A DNA stretch of 64,000 nucleotides from Pseudomonas sp. RSB 5.4 (GTDB taxonomy: Bacteria; Pseudomonadota; Gammaproteobacteria; Pseudomonadales; Pseudomonadaceae), in contig NZ_CP146986.1 in NCBI RefSeq assembly GCF_037126175.1, positions 5,580,501 to 5,644,500 on the forward strand, read 5' to 3'. Position numbers and translations under genes: made by a program. Below the pieces are notes generated by a model. That model was given only the letters and a program-made list of their open reading frames with translations. It did not search any database and was not told where the DNA came from. Below, one piece after another: positions 1 through 8,437 of the stretch. Position 1 is the first letter of the stretch, and each line of letters begins with the position of its first letter.

Positions 1-483
1 AACGTCTGCCGCCTGAACGCGGCGCTGCTGGAACGTCTGGCCGAGCGCTGCCCGAACCTGATCGGCTACAAGGACGGTCTGGGCGATATCGAGTTGATGG
101 TGTCGATCCGTCGTCGCCTCGGCGATCGCTTCAGCTACCTCGGCGGCCTGCCGACCGCTGAAGTCTACGCCGCCGCCTACAAGGCGCTGGGCGTGCCGGT
201 TTACTCGTCGGCGGTGTTCAACTTCATTCCGAAAACCGCGATGGATTTCTACCACGCGATTGCCCGCGACGATCACGCCACCGTCGGCAAAATCATCGAC
301 GACTTCTTCCTGCCGTACCTCGACATCCGCAACCGCAAAGCCGGTTACGCCGTGAGCATCGTCAAGGCCGGGGCCAAGATTGCCGGCTATGACGCAGGCC
401 CGGTGCGGGCGCCGCTGACCGACCTGACCGGCGAAGAATTCGAAATGCTCGCCGCGCTGATCGACAAGCAAGGCGCGCAATAA
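1..483 (+). CDS. kdgD: 5-dehydro-4-deoxyglucarate dehydratase, C-terminal part
   Basis: This is the last 160 codons of a gene that starts before the window. The frame is open from base 1 to the TAA at 481-483. The visible part begins just before an IGYKDG motif, whose lysine is the Schiff-base residue of the DHDPS/NAL class I aldolase family. The downstream garD, transporter and aldehyde dehydrogenase point to the member that decarboxylates and dehydrates 5-keto-4-deoxyglucarate to 2,5-dioxopentanoate. The family is usually about 303 residues, so roughly half is outside. A plain dihydrodipicolinate synthase is less likely in this context. Confidence 0.9.
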   Translation, partial: NVCRLNAALLERLAERCPNLIGYKDGLGDIELMVSIRRRLGDRFSYLGGLPTAEVYAAAYKALGVPVYSSAVFNFIPKTAMDFYHAIARDDHATVGKIIDDFFLPYLDIRNRKAGYAVSIVKAGAKIAGYDAGPVRAPLTDLTGEEFEMLAALIDKQGAQ

Positions 484-496
484 ACACGGACCCACA

Positions 497-523
497 AGGC
501 CGCTGAGCAATCAGCGGCTTTTG
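497..523 (+). terminator. Intrinsic terminator-like hairpin after kdgD
   Basis: An 8-bp perfect stem (GCCGCTGA with TCAGCGGC) closes a GCAA tetraloop and is followed by TTTT. It sits in the 59-bp gap between kdgD and the dehydrogenase, so it may lower expression of the downstream genes instead of ending the operon. Confidence 0.65.
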
Positions 524-542
524 CGTAGAGAGGAGAATTTCT

Positions 543-1988
543 GTGGCTGATTTCAAGCGTTACGACAACTACATCAACGGTGAATGGGTCGCCGGTGCCG
601 ATTACTCGGCCAACATCAACCCGTCCGAGTTGAGCGACACCATCGGCGACTACGCCAAGGCTGATCTGACTCAGGTTCACGCCGCCATCGATGCGGCCCG
701 CGCCGCGTTCCCGGCGTGGTCGACGTCCGGCATTCAGGCCCGTCACGATGCGCTGGATAAAGTCGGCACGGAAATCCTCGCCCGTCGCGAAGAACTCGGC
801 ACCCTGCTGGCCCGGGAAGAGGGCAAGACCCTGCCCGAAGCCATCGGCGAAGTGACCCGCGCCGGCAACATCTTCAAATTCTTCGCCGGTGAATGCCTGC
901 GTCTGTCCGGAGACTACGTGCCGTCGGTGCGCCCGGGCGTCAATGTCGAAGTGACCCACGAAGCCCTCGGCGTGGTCGGTCTGATCACCCCGTGGAACTT
1001 CCCGATTGCCATCCCTGCATGGAAGATCGCCCCGGCGCTGGCCTACGGCAACTGCGTGGTCTTGAAACCGGCGGACCTGGTGCCGGGCTGCGCCTGGGCA
1101 CTGGCGGAAATCATTTCCCGCGCAGGCTTCCCCGCCGGCGTGTTCAACCTGGTGATGGGCAGCGGGCGGGTGGTCGGCGAAGCGCTGGTCAACAGCCCGA
1201 AAGTCGATGGCATCAGCTTCACCGGTTCGGTTGGCGTGGGTCGGCAGATCGCGGTCAGTTGCGTGTCGCGTCAGGCCAAGGTGCAGCTGGAAATGGGCGG
1301 CAAGAACCCGCAGATCATTCTCGACGACGCCGACCTCAAGCAAGCGGTCGAGCTGTCGGTGCAGAGCGCGTTCTACTCCACCGGCCAGCGTTGCACGGCG
1401 TCGAGCCGCTTGATCGTCACCGCCGGGATTCACGACAAATTCGTCGAGGCGATGGCCGAACGCATGAAGTCGATCAAGGTCGGCCACGCGCTGAAATCCG
1501 GCACCGACATTGGTCCAGTGGTGTCGCAGGCGCAGCTGGAACAGGACATGAAGTACATCGACATCGGTCAGAGCGAAGGCGCACGTCTGGTCAGCGGTGG
1601 TGGTCTGGTGACCTGCGACACCGAGGGCTATTTCCTCGCGCCAACGCTGTTTGCCGACAGCGAAGCCTCGATGCGCATCAGCCGTGAAGAAATCTTCGGC
1701 CCGGTGGCCAACATTGTTCGCGTGGCCGATTACGAGGCGGCGCTGGCGATGGCCAACGACACCGAGTTCGGCCTGTCCGCCGGTATCGCCACCACCTCGC
1801 TGAAGTACGCCAACCACTTCAAGCGTCACTCGCAAGCCGGGATGGTCATGGTCAACCTGCCGACCGCCGGTGTCGATTACCACGTTCCGTTCGGTGGCCG
1901 TAAGGGTTCATCCTATGGCTCACGTGAGCAAGGCCGCTATGCACAAGAGTTCTACACGGTCGTGAAGACCAGCTACATCGGTTCCTGA
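543..1988 (+). CDS. Aldehyde dehydrogenase, probable alpha-ketoglutarate semialdehyde (2,5-dioxopentanoate) dehydrogenase
   Basis: A 481-residue NAD(P)+-dependent aldehyde dehydrogenase. The general-base glutamate is E250 in LEMGGKNP and the catalytic cysteine is C284 in GQRCTASSR, at the usual family spacing. The GTG start at 543 is preceded by AGAGGAGA at about 528-535, a strong ribosome-binding site. Its place right after kdgD fits the last step of glucarate/galactarate breakdown, oxidising 2,5-dioxopentanoate to 2-oxoglutarate. The family assignment is seen in the sequence; the substrate is inferred from neighbours. Succinate-semialdehyde dehydrogenase is the main alternative. Confidence 0.9.
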   Translation: MADFKRYDNYINGEWVAGADYSANINPSELSDTIGDYAKADLTQVHAAIDAARAAFPAWSTSGIQARHDALDKVGTEILARREELGTLLAREEGKTLPEAIGEVTRAGNIFKFFAGECLRLSGDYVPSVRPGVNVEVTHEALGVVGLITPWNFPIAIPAWKIAPALAYGNCVVLKPADLVPGCAWALAEIISRAGFPAGVFNLVMGSGRVVGEALVNSPKVDGISFTGSVGVGRQIAVSCVSRQAKVQLEMGGKNPQIILDDADLKQAVELSVQSAFYSTGQRCTASSRLIVTAGIHDKFVEAMAERMKSIKVGHALKSGTDIGPVVSQAQLEQDMKYIDIGQSEGARLVSGGGLVTCDTEGYFLAPTLFADSEASMRISREEIFGPVANIVRVADYEAALAMANDTEFGLSAGIATTSLKYANHFKRHSQAGMVMVNLPTAGVDYHVPFGGRKGSSYGSREQGRYAQEFYTVVKTSYIGS

Positions 1989-2000
1989 TACACGCAATAC

Positions 2001-2087
2001 CTGTGGGAGCTGGCTTGCCAGCGATGCGGACGACGCGATATGTCCTCGTACCGCGGTGATGCCATCGCCGGCAAGCCAGCTCCCACA
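2001..2087. repeat. REPIN (inverted REP pair, GGCTTGCCAGC type)
   Basis: Two facing copies of a GTGGGAGCTGGCTTGCCAGC core lie at about 2001-2026 and 2063-2087 between the dehydrogenase and the MFS gene. They form a typical Pseudomonas REPIN. This core subtype differs from the TTGCTCGC type found elsewhere in the window. Confidence 0.8.
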
Positions 2088-2146
2088 AAAGCAACACCAA
2101 AGAAGATTCACCCGCGCATAAAAATAATCAGTGGGAGTACATCTAC

Positions 2147-3511
2147 ATGCAACCGTCCAAGCCGACTCACGTCCGCTATTTGATCCTGCTCATGTTGTTT
2201 CTGGTGACCACGATCAACTACGCCGACCGCGCGACCATCGCCATCGCCGGTTCCAGCCTGCAAAAAGACCTCGGCATCGACGCGGTCACTCTTGGTTATA
2301 TCTTCTCCGCCTTCGGTTGGGCCTACGTGGCCGGGCAGATCCCCGGTGGCTGGCTGCTCGATCGCTTCGGCTCGAAAAAAGTCTATGCCCTGAGCATTTT
2401 CTGCTGGTCGCTGTTCACCGTGCTGCAGGGCTTTGTCGGTGAGTTCGGCATGTCCACGGCGATTGTTGCGCTGTTCATGCTGCGCTTTCTGGTGGGCCTG
2501 GCCGAAGCGCCGTCGTTCCCCGGCAACGCTCGAATTGTCGCAGCGTGGTTCCCGACGGCTGAACGTGGCACCGCTTCGGCGATTTTCAACTCGGCGCAAT
2601 ACTTCGCCACGGTGCTGTTCGCGCCGCTGATGGGCTGGATTGTCTATACCTTTGGCTGGGAACACGTGTTCATTGTCATGGGCGGTTTCGGCATTGTCTT
2701 CTCGCTGATCTGGCTCAAGGTTATCCACAGCCCGCGCCAGCATCCGATGGCCAACGACGCCGAAGTGCAGTTCATCGCCGACAACGGCGGCATGGTCGAC
2801 ATGGATCAGAAGCAAGGCAAAAAGTCGGACGGGCCGAAGTGGGATTACATCCGCCAGTTGCTTACCAACCGCATGATGCTCGGCGTGTACCTGGGCCAGT
2901 ACTGTATCAACGGCATCACTTATTTCTTCCTGACCTGGTTCCCGGTGTACCTGGTGCAGGAGCGCGGCATGACCATTCTCAAGGCGGGTTTCATCGCCTC
3001 GTTGCCGGCGATCTGCGGCTTCATCGGCGGCGTACTCGGCGGGGTGATTTCCGATTACCTGCTGCGCAAAGGACATTCGCTGACCTTCGCCCGCAAGGCA
3101 CCGATCATCGGCGGTCTGCTGGTGTCGAGCAGCATCGTCGCCTGCAATTACGTGGACATCGAATGGATGGTGGTCGGCTTCATGGCCCTGGCGTTCTTCG
3201 GCAAAGGCGTGGGTGCGCTGGGCTGGGCAGTGGTCTCCGACACTTCGCCGAAACAGATCGCCGGTCTCAGTGGTGGCTTGTTCAACATGTTCGGCAACAT
3301 CGCATCGATCACCACACCGATCGTGATTGGCTACATCATCAGTTCCACCGGTTCGTTCAAGTGGGCACTGGTGTTCGTCGGCGCCAACGCACTGGTGGCG
3401 GTGTTCAGCTACCTGGTGATCGTCGGTCCGATCAAACGTGTGGTGCTCAAAGAGCCGCCAACCAACGGTGGTTCTGAAATCACCGGCAAATTGTCTCAAG
3501 CGCATTCCTGA
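2147..3511 (+). CDS. MFS transporter, probable glucarate/galactarate permease
   Basis: A 454-residue major facilitator protein of the anion:cation symporter (galactonate/glucarate) type. It opens with [14 protein letters not shown] in the first helix. [13 protein letters not shown] loop between helices 2 and 3 matches the MFS signature, and about 12 hydrophobic segments follow. The operon is kdgD, dehydrogenase, this gene and garD 11 bp downstream, so import of the aldaric acid substrate is the natural role. The ATG at 2147 follows GTGGGAG at about 2131. Specificity between glucarate and galactarate cannot be read from the sequence. Confidence 0.88.
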   Translation: MQPSKPTHVRYLILLMLFLVTTINYADRATIAIAGSSLQKDLGIDAVTLGYIFSAFGWAYVAGQIPGGWLLDRFGSKKVYALSIFCWSLFTVLQGFVGEFGMSTAIVALFMLRFLVGLAEAPSFPGNARIVAAWFPTAERGTASAIFNSAQYFATVLFAPLMGWIVYTFGWEHVFIVMGGFGIVFSLIWLKVIHSPRQHPMANDAEVQFIADNGGMVDMDQKQGKKSDGPKWDYIRQLLTNRMMLGVYLGQYCINGITYFFLTWFPVYLVQERGMTILKAGFIASLPAICGFIGGVLGGVISDYLLRKGHSLTFARKAPIIGGLLVSSSIVACNYVDIEWMVVGFMALAFFGKGVGALGWAVVSDTSPKQIAGLSGGLFNMFGNIASITTPIVIGYIISSTGSFKWALVFVGANALVAVFSYLVIVGPIKRVVLKEPPTNGGSEITGKLSQAHS

Positions 3512-3522
3512 GGAGCGGCGTC

Positions 3523-5076
3523 ATGCAGTTGATTGAACATTCCGACTCGCCGCGCTACATCCGCCTGCATGAGCGGGACAACGTAGTGATTGTGGTCAAC
3601 GACCAGGGCGTACCGGCCGGCACCGAATTCCCGGACGGTCTGGTGACCGTGGATTTTGTGCCGCAGAGCCACAAGGTCACCCTCGAAGACATTCCCGAGG
3701 GCGGTCAGGTGATTCGCTACGGTCAGACCATCGGCTACGCGTTGCAGCCGATTCCACGCGGCAGTTGGGTCAAGGAAGATCAACTGCGCATGCCGACCGC
3801 GCCGCCGCTGGACAGCCTGCCGCTGTCCACCGAAGTACCGGCCGCGCAGGCACCGCTGGAAGGTTTCACCTTTGAGGGGTACCGCAACGCCGACGGCACC
3901 GTCGGTACGCGCAACATCCTCGGGATCACCACCACGGTGCAGTGCGTGACCGGTGTACTCGATCACGCGGTGAAACGCATCAAGGACGAGTTGCTGCCGA
4001 AATACCCGCACGTCGATGACGTGGTGGCGCTGACCCACAGTTACGGTTGTGGCGTGGCGATCACTGCCACCGATGCGTACATCCCGATCCGCACCGTGCG
4101 CAATCTGGCGCGCAACCCGAACCTCGGCGGCGAAGCGTTGGTGATCAGTCTGGGCTGCGAGAAATTGCAGGCCGGACAGGTGATGCACGAGGACGACGCC
4201 TCGGTGGATCTCAGCGAGCCGTGGCTCTATCGCTTGCAGGATTCCAGCCACGGTTTTACCGAGATGATCGAGCAGATCATGGCGCTGGCTGAAGTCCGTT
4301 TGAAGAAGCTCGACCAGCGCCGCCGCGAAACCGTGCCGGCGTCGGAGCTGATCCTCGGCATGCAGTGCGGCGGCAGCGATGCGTTCTCCGGAATCACCGC
4401 CAACCCGGCGCTGGGTTATGCCTCGGACTTGCTGCTGCGCGCAGGAGCGACGGTGATGTTTTCCGAAGTCACCGAAGTGCGCGATGCAATCTATCTGCTG
4501 ACCTCCCGTGCCGAGACCAAGACCGTGGCGCAGGAACTGGTGCGCGAGATGGACTGGTACGACCGCTATCTGGCCAAGGGCGAAGCAGATCGCAGCGCCA
4601 ACACCACGCCGGGTAACAAGAAGGGCGGGTTGTCGAACATTGTCGAGAAGTCCCTGGGTTCGATCGTCAAATCCGGCAGCAGCGCGATCAACGGCGTGCT
4701 CGGCCCGGGCGAGCGTTTCAAACGCAAGGGCCTGATCTTCTGCGCAACACCGGCGAGTGATTTTGTCTGCGGCACCTTGCAGTTGGCAGCGGGGATGAAC
4801 CTGCATGTGTTCACCACCGGGCGTGGCACGCCGTATGGCCTGGCGATGGCGCCGGTGGTCAAGGTCTCGACCCGGACCGAACTGGCGCAGCGCTGGCCGG
4901 ACCTGATCGACATCGATGCCGGACGGATCGCCACCGGGCGCGCGACCATCGAGGAATTGGGCTGGGAGTTGTTCCACTACTACCTGGATGTGGCGAGCGG
5001 CAAGCAGCAGACCTGGGCGGAGAAGCACAAGCTGCATAACGACATCACCTTGTTCAATCCGGCGCCGATTACCTGA
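3523..5076 (+). CDS. garD: Galactarate dehydratase
   Basis: A 517-residue UxaA/GarD-family dehydratase. The N-terminal roughly 80 residues form the SAF-like domain, and the main domain starts near [14 protein letters not shown], a sequence typical of the family. Conserved cysteine-containing segments ([28 protein letters not shown]) include likely ligands of the active-site metal. It dehydrates meso-galactarate to 5-keto-4-deoxyglucarate, the substrate of KdgD at the left edge. The short 11-bp gap after the transporter and an upstream GAGGAG motif support co-transcription and this start. Length agrees with Pseudomonas GarD. Confidence 0.92.
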   Translation: MQLIEHSDSPRYIRLHERDNVVIVVNDQGVPAGTEFPDGLVTVDFVPQSHKVTLEDIPEGGQVIRYGQTIGYALQPIPRGSWVKEDQLRMPTAPPLDSLPLSTEVPAAQAPLEGFTFEGYRNADGTVGTRNILGITTTVQCVTGVLDHAVKRIKDELLPKYPHVDDVVALTHSYGCGVAITATDAYIPIRTVRNLARNPNLGGEALVISLGCEKLQAGQVMHEDDASVDLSEPWLYRLQDSSHGFTEMIEQIMALAEVRLKKLDQRRRETVPASELILGMQCGGSDAFSGITANPALGYASDLLLRAGATVMFSEVTEVRDAIYLLTSRAETKTVAQELVREMDWYDRYLAKGEADRSANTTPGNKKGGLSNIVEKSLGSIVKSGSSAINGVLGPGERFKRKGLIFCATPASDFVCGTLQLAAGMNLHVFTTGRGTPYGLAMAPVVKVSTRTELAQRWPDLIDIDAGRIATGRATIEELGWELFHYYLDVASGKQQTWAEKHKLHNDITLFNPAPIT

Positions 5077-5078
5077 CC

Positions 5079-5240
5079 CTGTGGCGAGGGAGCTTGCTCC
5101 CGCTGGACTGCAAAGCAGTCCCATCTTTTGGGGCCGCTTCGCGACCCAGCGGGAGCAAGCTCCCTCGCCACAGGTGTGACCGCTCCCACATTGGATCTGT
5201 GGTTTTTCTGTGGGAGCGGGCTTGCTCGCGAAGGCAATCT
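5079..5240. repeat. Composite REP cluster (three or more half-sites)
   Basis: A facing pair with GGCGAGGGAGCTTGCTCCCGC cores spans 5079-5174. It is followed by a short reverse fragment (CGCTCCCACA near 5181) and a forward GGGAGCGGGCTTGCTCGC copy near 5211-5230. Two REP subtypes therefore abut each other in the gap between garD and the AEC transporter gene. No other feature is seen in the 233-bp gap. Confidence 0.8.
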
Positions 5241-5309
5241 GACAGACGCCGGAGGACTCGCTGGCTTATCATTAGCCCCTGACGACGCTCACCCAAAGGC
5301 TCCCCCGGC

Positions 5310-6251
5310 ATGCTGGCAATCTTCCTCGACACTCTGAATATCACCGCGCCGGTGTTCGCCATGCTGTTCCTCGGGGTGTTGCTCAAGCGTATCGAGTGGA
5401 TCAACGACAACTTTATCCACACGGCCTCGGCGCTGGTGTTCAACGTCAGCATGCCGGCGCTGCTGTTTCTGGGGATTCTGCATGCGGATCTGCACGCCGC
5501 GCTGCAACCGGCGCTGCTGATCTATTTTGCGCTCGCCACGCTGGCGAGTTTTGCCCTTGCCTGGGGCTGGGCGATCATCAAGTGCCCGCGTGAAGATCGC
5601 GGCATCTACACCCAGGGCGCGTTTCGCGGCAACAACGGGGTGATTGGTCTGGCGCTGGCGGCGAGCATGTACGGCGACTACGGGATTTCCCTCGGGGCGA
5701 TTCTCGCGGCGCTGGTGATCCTGTTCTACAACACGCTGTCGACCATCGTGCTCGCGGTGTACAGCCCGGTGATCAAGTCCGATCCGTGGAGCATCTGCAA
5801 AAGCGTGTTCAGCAATCCGTTGATCATCAGCGTGATCGCGGCGGCGCCGTTTGCCTGGTTCAAGCTCAGCCTGCCGGGCTGGCTGGAAACCTCCGGGCAG
5901 TATCTGGCACAAACCACCTTGCCGTTGGCGCTGATCTGCATTGGCGGCACGTTGTCACTGGCGGCGCTGCGCAAGAGCGGCAGCATGGCGCTGAGTTCGA
6001 GCCTGGTGAAGATGATCGGCCTGCCGCTGCTGGCGACGCTCGGTGCATGGCTGTGGGGTTTTCGGGGGGCGGAACTGGGGATTCTGTTTCTGTACTTCGG
6101 CAGCCCGACGGCGGCAGCCAGTTTCGTCATGGCCCGGGCGGCGCAGGGCAATCATGAGCTGGCGGCGGCGATCATTGTCATGACCACGCTGATGGCGGCG
6201 GTGACCACCAATATCGGGATCTTTCTGTTGCAGTGGGGTGGGTGGATCTGA
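5310..6251 (+). CDS. AEC (auxin efflux carrier) family transporter
   Basis: A 313-residue membrane protein with about ten hydrophobic segments in two halves, matching the bacterial AEC/YfdV-type carriers. The GAFRGNNGVIGLALAASMYGD stretch around residues 107-127 and the C-terminal GSPTAAASFVMARAA segment are characteristic family motifs. Bacterial members export or exchange small carboxylates and amino-acid derivatives; no substrate can be named here. REP clusters lie on both sides, so it is probably a single-gene transcription unit and not part of the galactarate operon. The ATG start lacks a strong ribosome-binding site. Confidence 0.82.
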   Translation: MLAIFLDTLNITAPVFAMLFLGVLLKRIEWINDNFIHTASALVFNVSMPALLFLGILHADLHAALQPALLIYFALATLASFALAWGWAIIKCPREDRGIYTQGAFRGNNGVIGLALAASMYGDYGISLGAILAALVILFYNTLSTIVLAVYSPVIKSDPWSICKSVFSNPLIISVIAAAPFAWFKLSLPGWLETSGQYLAQTTLPLALICIGGTLSLAALRKSGSMALSSSLVKMIGLPLLATLGAWLWGFRGAELGILFLYFGSPTAAASFVMARAAQGNHELAAAIIVMTTLMAAVTTNIGIFLLQWGGWI

Positions 6252-6279
6252 CTGACATTTTCGCTGGCTGACAGGGCCT

Positions 6280-6375
6280 CTTCGCGAGCAAGCCCGCTCC
6301 CACAGGTTTTTGTGTTGTTAATCAGATTTCAACAACACCAAAGAACCCTGTGGGAGCGGGCTTGCTCGCGAAGGC
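6280..6375. repeat. REPIN
   Basis: Facing REP copies lie at about 6280-6305 and 6349-6375 (core GGGAGCGGGCTTGCTCGCGAAGG), separated by an AT-richer spacer. They sit between the convergent ends of the AEC transporter gene and the decarboxylase-like gene, and may also act as a bidirectional transcription stop. Confidence 0.85.
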
Positions 6376-6385
6376 GTCAGTCCAG

Positions 6386-6766
6386 TCACTCAGGTTTCTG
6401 ATAGGTATCGATCACTTCCTGCGCCGCCCGAAACGCATCAATCGCCGCCGGCACCCCGGCGTACACCGCGCAATGCAGCAACGCTTCACGAATCTCCTCG
6501 ACCGTGCAGCCATTGTTCAGCGCGCCACGCACGTGGCCTTTCAATTCCTGCGGACACTTCAACGCGGTCAGCGCGGCGAGGGTGATCAGGCTGCGGGTTT
6601 TCAGTGGCAGACCTTCGCGATTCCACACGCCGCCCCAGGCGTGCTCATTGACGAAATCCTGCAACGGCTGAGTGAATTCGGTGGCGTTGCCCAGCGCGCG
6701 ATCAACGAACGCATCGCCCATTACCTGACGGCGGATTTCAACCCCGGTTTTCTGCGAATCGGTCAT
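6386..6766 (-). CDS. Carboxymuconolactone decarboxylase (PcaC-like) family protein
   Basis: A 126-residue protein with the PcaC-like features EHAWGGVWNREGLP at about 42-55 and RSLITLAALTAL near 58-69, ending in HCAVYAGVPAAIDAF. There is no CxxC pair, so it is not an AhpD-type peroxidase. Length matches 4-carboxymuconolactone decarboxylase, but no other protocatechuate genes are nearby, so the actual substrate is open. The start codon overlaps the stop of the upstream antiporter gene as ATGA, which implies translational coupling. A longer in-frame reading upstream is only the shadow of the antiporter gene. Confidence 0.8.
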   Translation of the reverse strand: MTDSQKTGVEIRRQVMGDAFVDRALGNATEFTQPLQDFVNEHAWGGVWNREGLPLKTRSLITLAALTALKCPQELKGHVRGALNNGCTVEEIREALLHCAVYAGVPAAIDAFRAAQEVIDTYQKPE

Positions 6767-7824
6767 GGCACATCCCTCTTGTGGTGTTGGCGGCGCCAGG
6801 CGCGTACGGACGTGAACAACAGGAACGCCAGCAGCGTCGGCAGCACGTAAAACAGCATCAGCTTTTCCAGTTTGCCGGCCAGCGGCATGCCGGTGGTGAA
6901 CGACACCACGTGCAGCCCGTAAGCCAGGTACAAACCGAGCAGTAACAAACCTTCGGCGCGGGTCACACGGTAGCCGGAATAGAACACTGGCAGGCACAGC
7001 GCGGCGACGCCGAGCATCACCGGCAAGTCGAAATCCAGCGCGTTGGGCGAGACCGACAACGGCGTCGGCGCGATCAACGCAGTGATACCGAGCACTCCCA
7101 GCAGATTGAACAGGTTGGCGCCGATCACGTTGCCCACGGCGATATCGCGTTGCCCGCGCAGTGCCGCTATCAATGAGGTGGCGAGTTCCGGCAGCGAGGT
7201 GCCGACCGCGACCACGGTCAGGCCGATCACCCGCTCGGAGAAGCCCAGATCGGTCGCCACCGCCACGGCGGCGCCGAGCAGCAAATGCCCGGCGAACACC
7301 AGCAGCGCCAGCCCGACAGCGATCATCAGCAGACTGCTGAGCCACGGCGCCTGCGGGGTTTGCGGCAATTCCGAATGCGGGCGCGCCGAGTGCCGCGACT
7401 GGCGCAGCAGCAAGCCCAGATACAACGCCAGCGCGGCGAGCAGCAGGACGCCGTCGAAGCGGCTGATCTGTTCATTCCAGGCGAGGACGAACACCAGCAG
7501 ACTGGCGCCGATCATCAGCGGAATATCCAGACGCACCAGTTGTCGCGAAACCCGCAACGGAATGATCAGTGCCGACAGGCCGAGGGTCACGAGGATGTTG
7601 AAGATGCTGCTGCCGATCACGCTGCCGACGGCGATGTCGGGGTTGTGCGCGAGGGTCGCTTGCAGGCTGACTGCCATCTGCGGGGCACTGCTGCCGAGGG
7701 CGACGATGGTCAGGCCGATGATCAGTGGTCGCACATGCAAGCGTGCGGCGAGACGCACGGCGGCGCGCACCATCAGTTCGGCGCCGAGGATCAGCAGTAG
7801 CAGGCCACTGAGCAGTTCGATCAC
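6763..7824 (-). CDS. Calcium/sodium antiporter (CaCA family, YrbG-like)
   Basis: About 353 residues with two homologous halves, each carrying the exchanger alpha-repeat: GLTIVALGSSAPQMAVSL, then GSVIGSSIFNILVTLG in the first half, and GLTVVAVGTSLPELATSL, then GNVIGANLFNLLGVLG in the second. Acidic and small residues in these repeats bind cations in the CaCA superfamily. About ten membrane segments are visible. The start is uncertain. I use the GTG at 7824, which has no clear ribosome-binding site. An ATT at about 7857 follows a GGAG and would add 11 residues, while longer readings run into the RlpA gene. It is coupled to the PcaC-like gene downstream. Confidence 0.85.
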   Translation of the reverse strand: MIELLSGLLLLILGAELMVRAAVRLAARLHVRPLIIGLTIVALGSSAPQMAVSLQATLAHNPDIAVGSVIGSSIFNILVTLGLSALIIPLRVSRQLVRLDIPLMIGASLLVFVLAWNEQISRFDGVLLLAALALYLGLLLRQSRHSARPHSELPQTPQAPWLSSLLMIAVGLALLVFAGHLLLGAAVAVATDLGFSERVIGLTVVAVGTSLPELATSLIAALRGQRDIAVGNVIGANLFNLLGVLGITALIAPTPLSVSPNALDFDLPVMLGVAALCLPVFYSGYRVTRAEGLLLLGLYLAYGLHVVSFTTGMPLAGKLEKLMLFYVLPTLLAFLLFTSVRAWRRQHHKRDVP

Positions 7825-7870
7825 GTTGATCAGCGGTAAATCGGCTAGCGCGAAAATGGCGGGTGCTCCA

Positions 7871-8245
7871 TCAGTCGTCGAGGGCCTGCACGCGAACCCG
7901 TGCCGTACCGCTGCCGAGCATACCGAGTTGTTCGGCGGCTTCGCGTGAAACATCAATCAGACGGCCACGGGTATGCGGTCCGCGGTCGTTGATGCGCACC
8001 ACGCAGGATTTGTCATTTTTCAGGTTGGTGACCTTCACCCGCGTACCGAATGGCAGTTGGCGATGGGCGGCGGTCAGGGAATGCTGGTTGAACGCTTCGC
8101 CGCTGGCGGTGCGTTTACCGTGGTGTTGGGCGCCGTAGTAGGAGGCGACCCCGGTCTGGTCGTAACCGTGCGGGTCGATGATGTCGTTGCTGGCGCAACC
8201 GGCGAGCAAGGAGAGCAGGGCGCACGCGCCGAGCAGGCGTTTCAT
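7871..8245 (-). CDS. RlpA-like double-psi beta-barrel lipoprotein
   Basis: A 124-residue lipoprotein. The N-terminus MKRLLGACALLSLLAGCASN is a lipoprotein signal with the cleavage box LAGC (lipidated Cys17). The rest is one RlpA/DPBB domain: GVASYYG, HHGKRTASGEAFN, LPFGTRVKVTNL, and RINDRGPHTRGRLIDVS. The family includes septal-ring lytic transglycosylases acting on naked glycan strands. This copy lacks the SPOR domain of full-length RlpA, so septal targeting is not expected. It lies about 46 bp upstream of the antiporter gene on the same strand. A longer ORF upstream reads through a REP and is not real. Confidence 0.85.
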   Translation of the reverse strand: MKRLLGACALLSLLAGCASNDIIDPHGYDQTGVASYYGAQHHGKRTASGEAFNQHSLTAAHRQLPFGTRVKVTNLKNDKSCVVRINDRGPHTRGRLIDVSREAAEQLGMLGSGTARVRVQALDD

Positions 8246-8265
8246 TCGAAAGCTCCCAAAATAAT

Positions 8266-8399
8266 TGTGGCGAGGGAGCTTGCTCCCGCTCGGCCGCGAA
8301 GCGGTCGCAAAACCGGCAACCACATTCTTTCTGGAAGAGTGCGGTTGCCGACTTGGGTCTGCTGCGCAGACCAGCGGGAGCAAGCTCCCTTGCCACAGG
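8266..8399. repeat. REPIN (GAGGGAGCTTGCTCCC type) with a long spacer
   Basis: Half-sites lie at about 8266-8290 and 8371-8399 with cores GCGAGGGAGCTTGCTCCCGCT in opposite orientation. The spacer of about 80 bp carries its own short complementary segments (GCAACCACATTCTT and GAGTGCGGTTGC). It separates the RlpA-like gene from the end of gatB. Confidence 0.8.
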
Positions 8400-8437
8400 G
8401 GATCAGAGCCAGTAACAAATGCTGGCTCCATTTGTGG

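Noticed and set aside
2721..2729. DnaA box TTATCCACA within the MFS gene
   Set aside because: It is a single copy inside coding sequence, with no cluster of boxes or origin features.
387..5124. Long minus-strand frames opposite the dehydrogenase, MFS and garD genes
   Set aside because: Each mirrors a clear plus-strand gene; there is no ribosome site or family similarity. The same holds for the long antisense frames at 7973-9958, 9882-11372, 39814-41886, 41979-43343 and 51241-53628.
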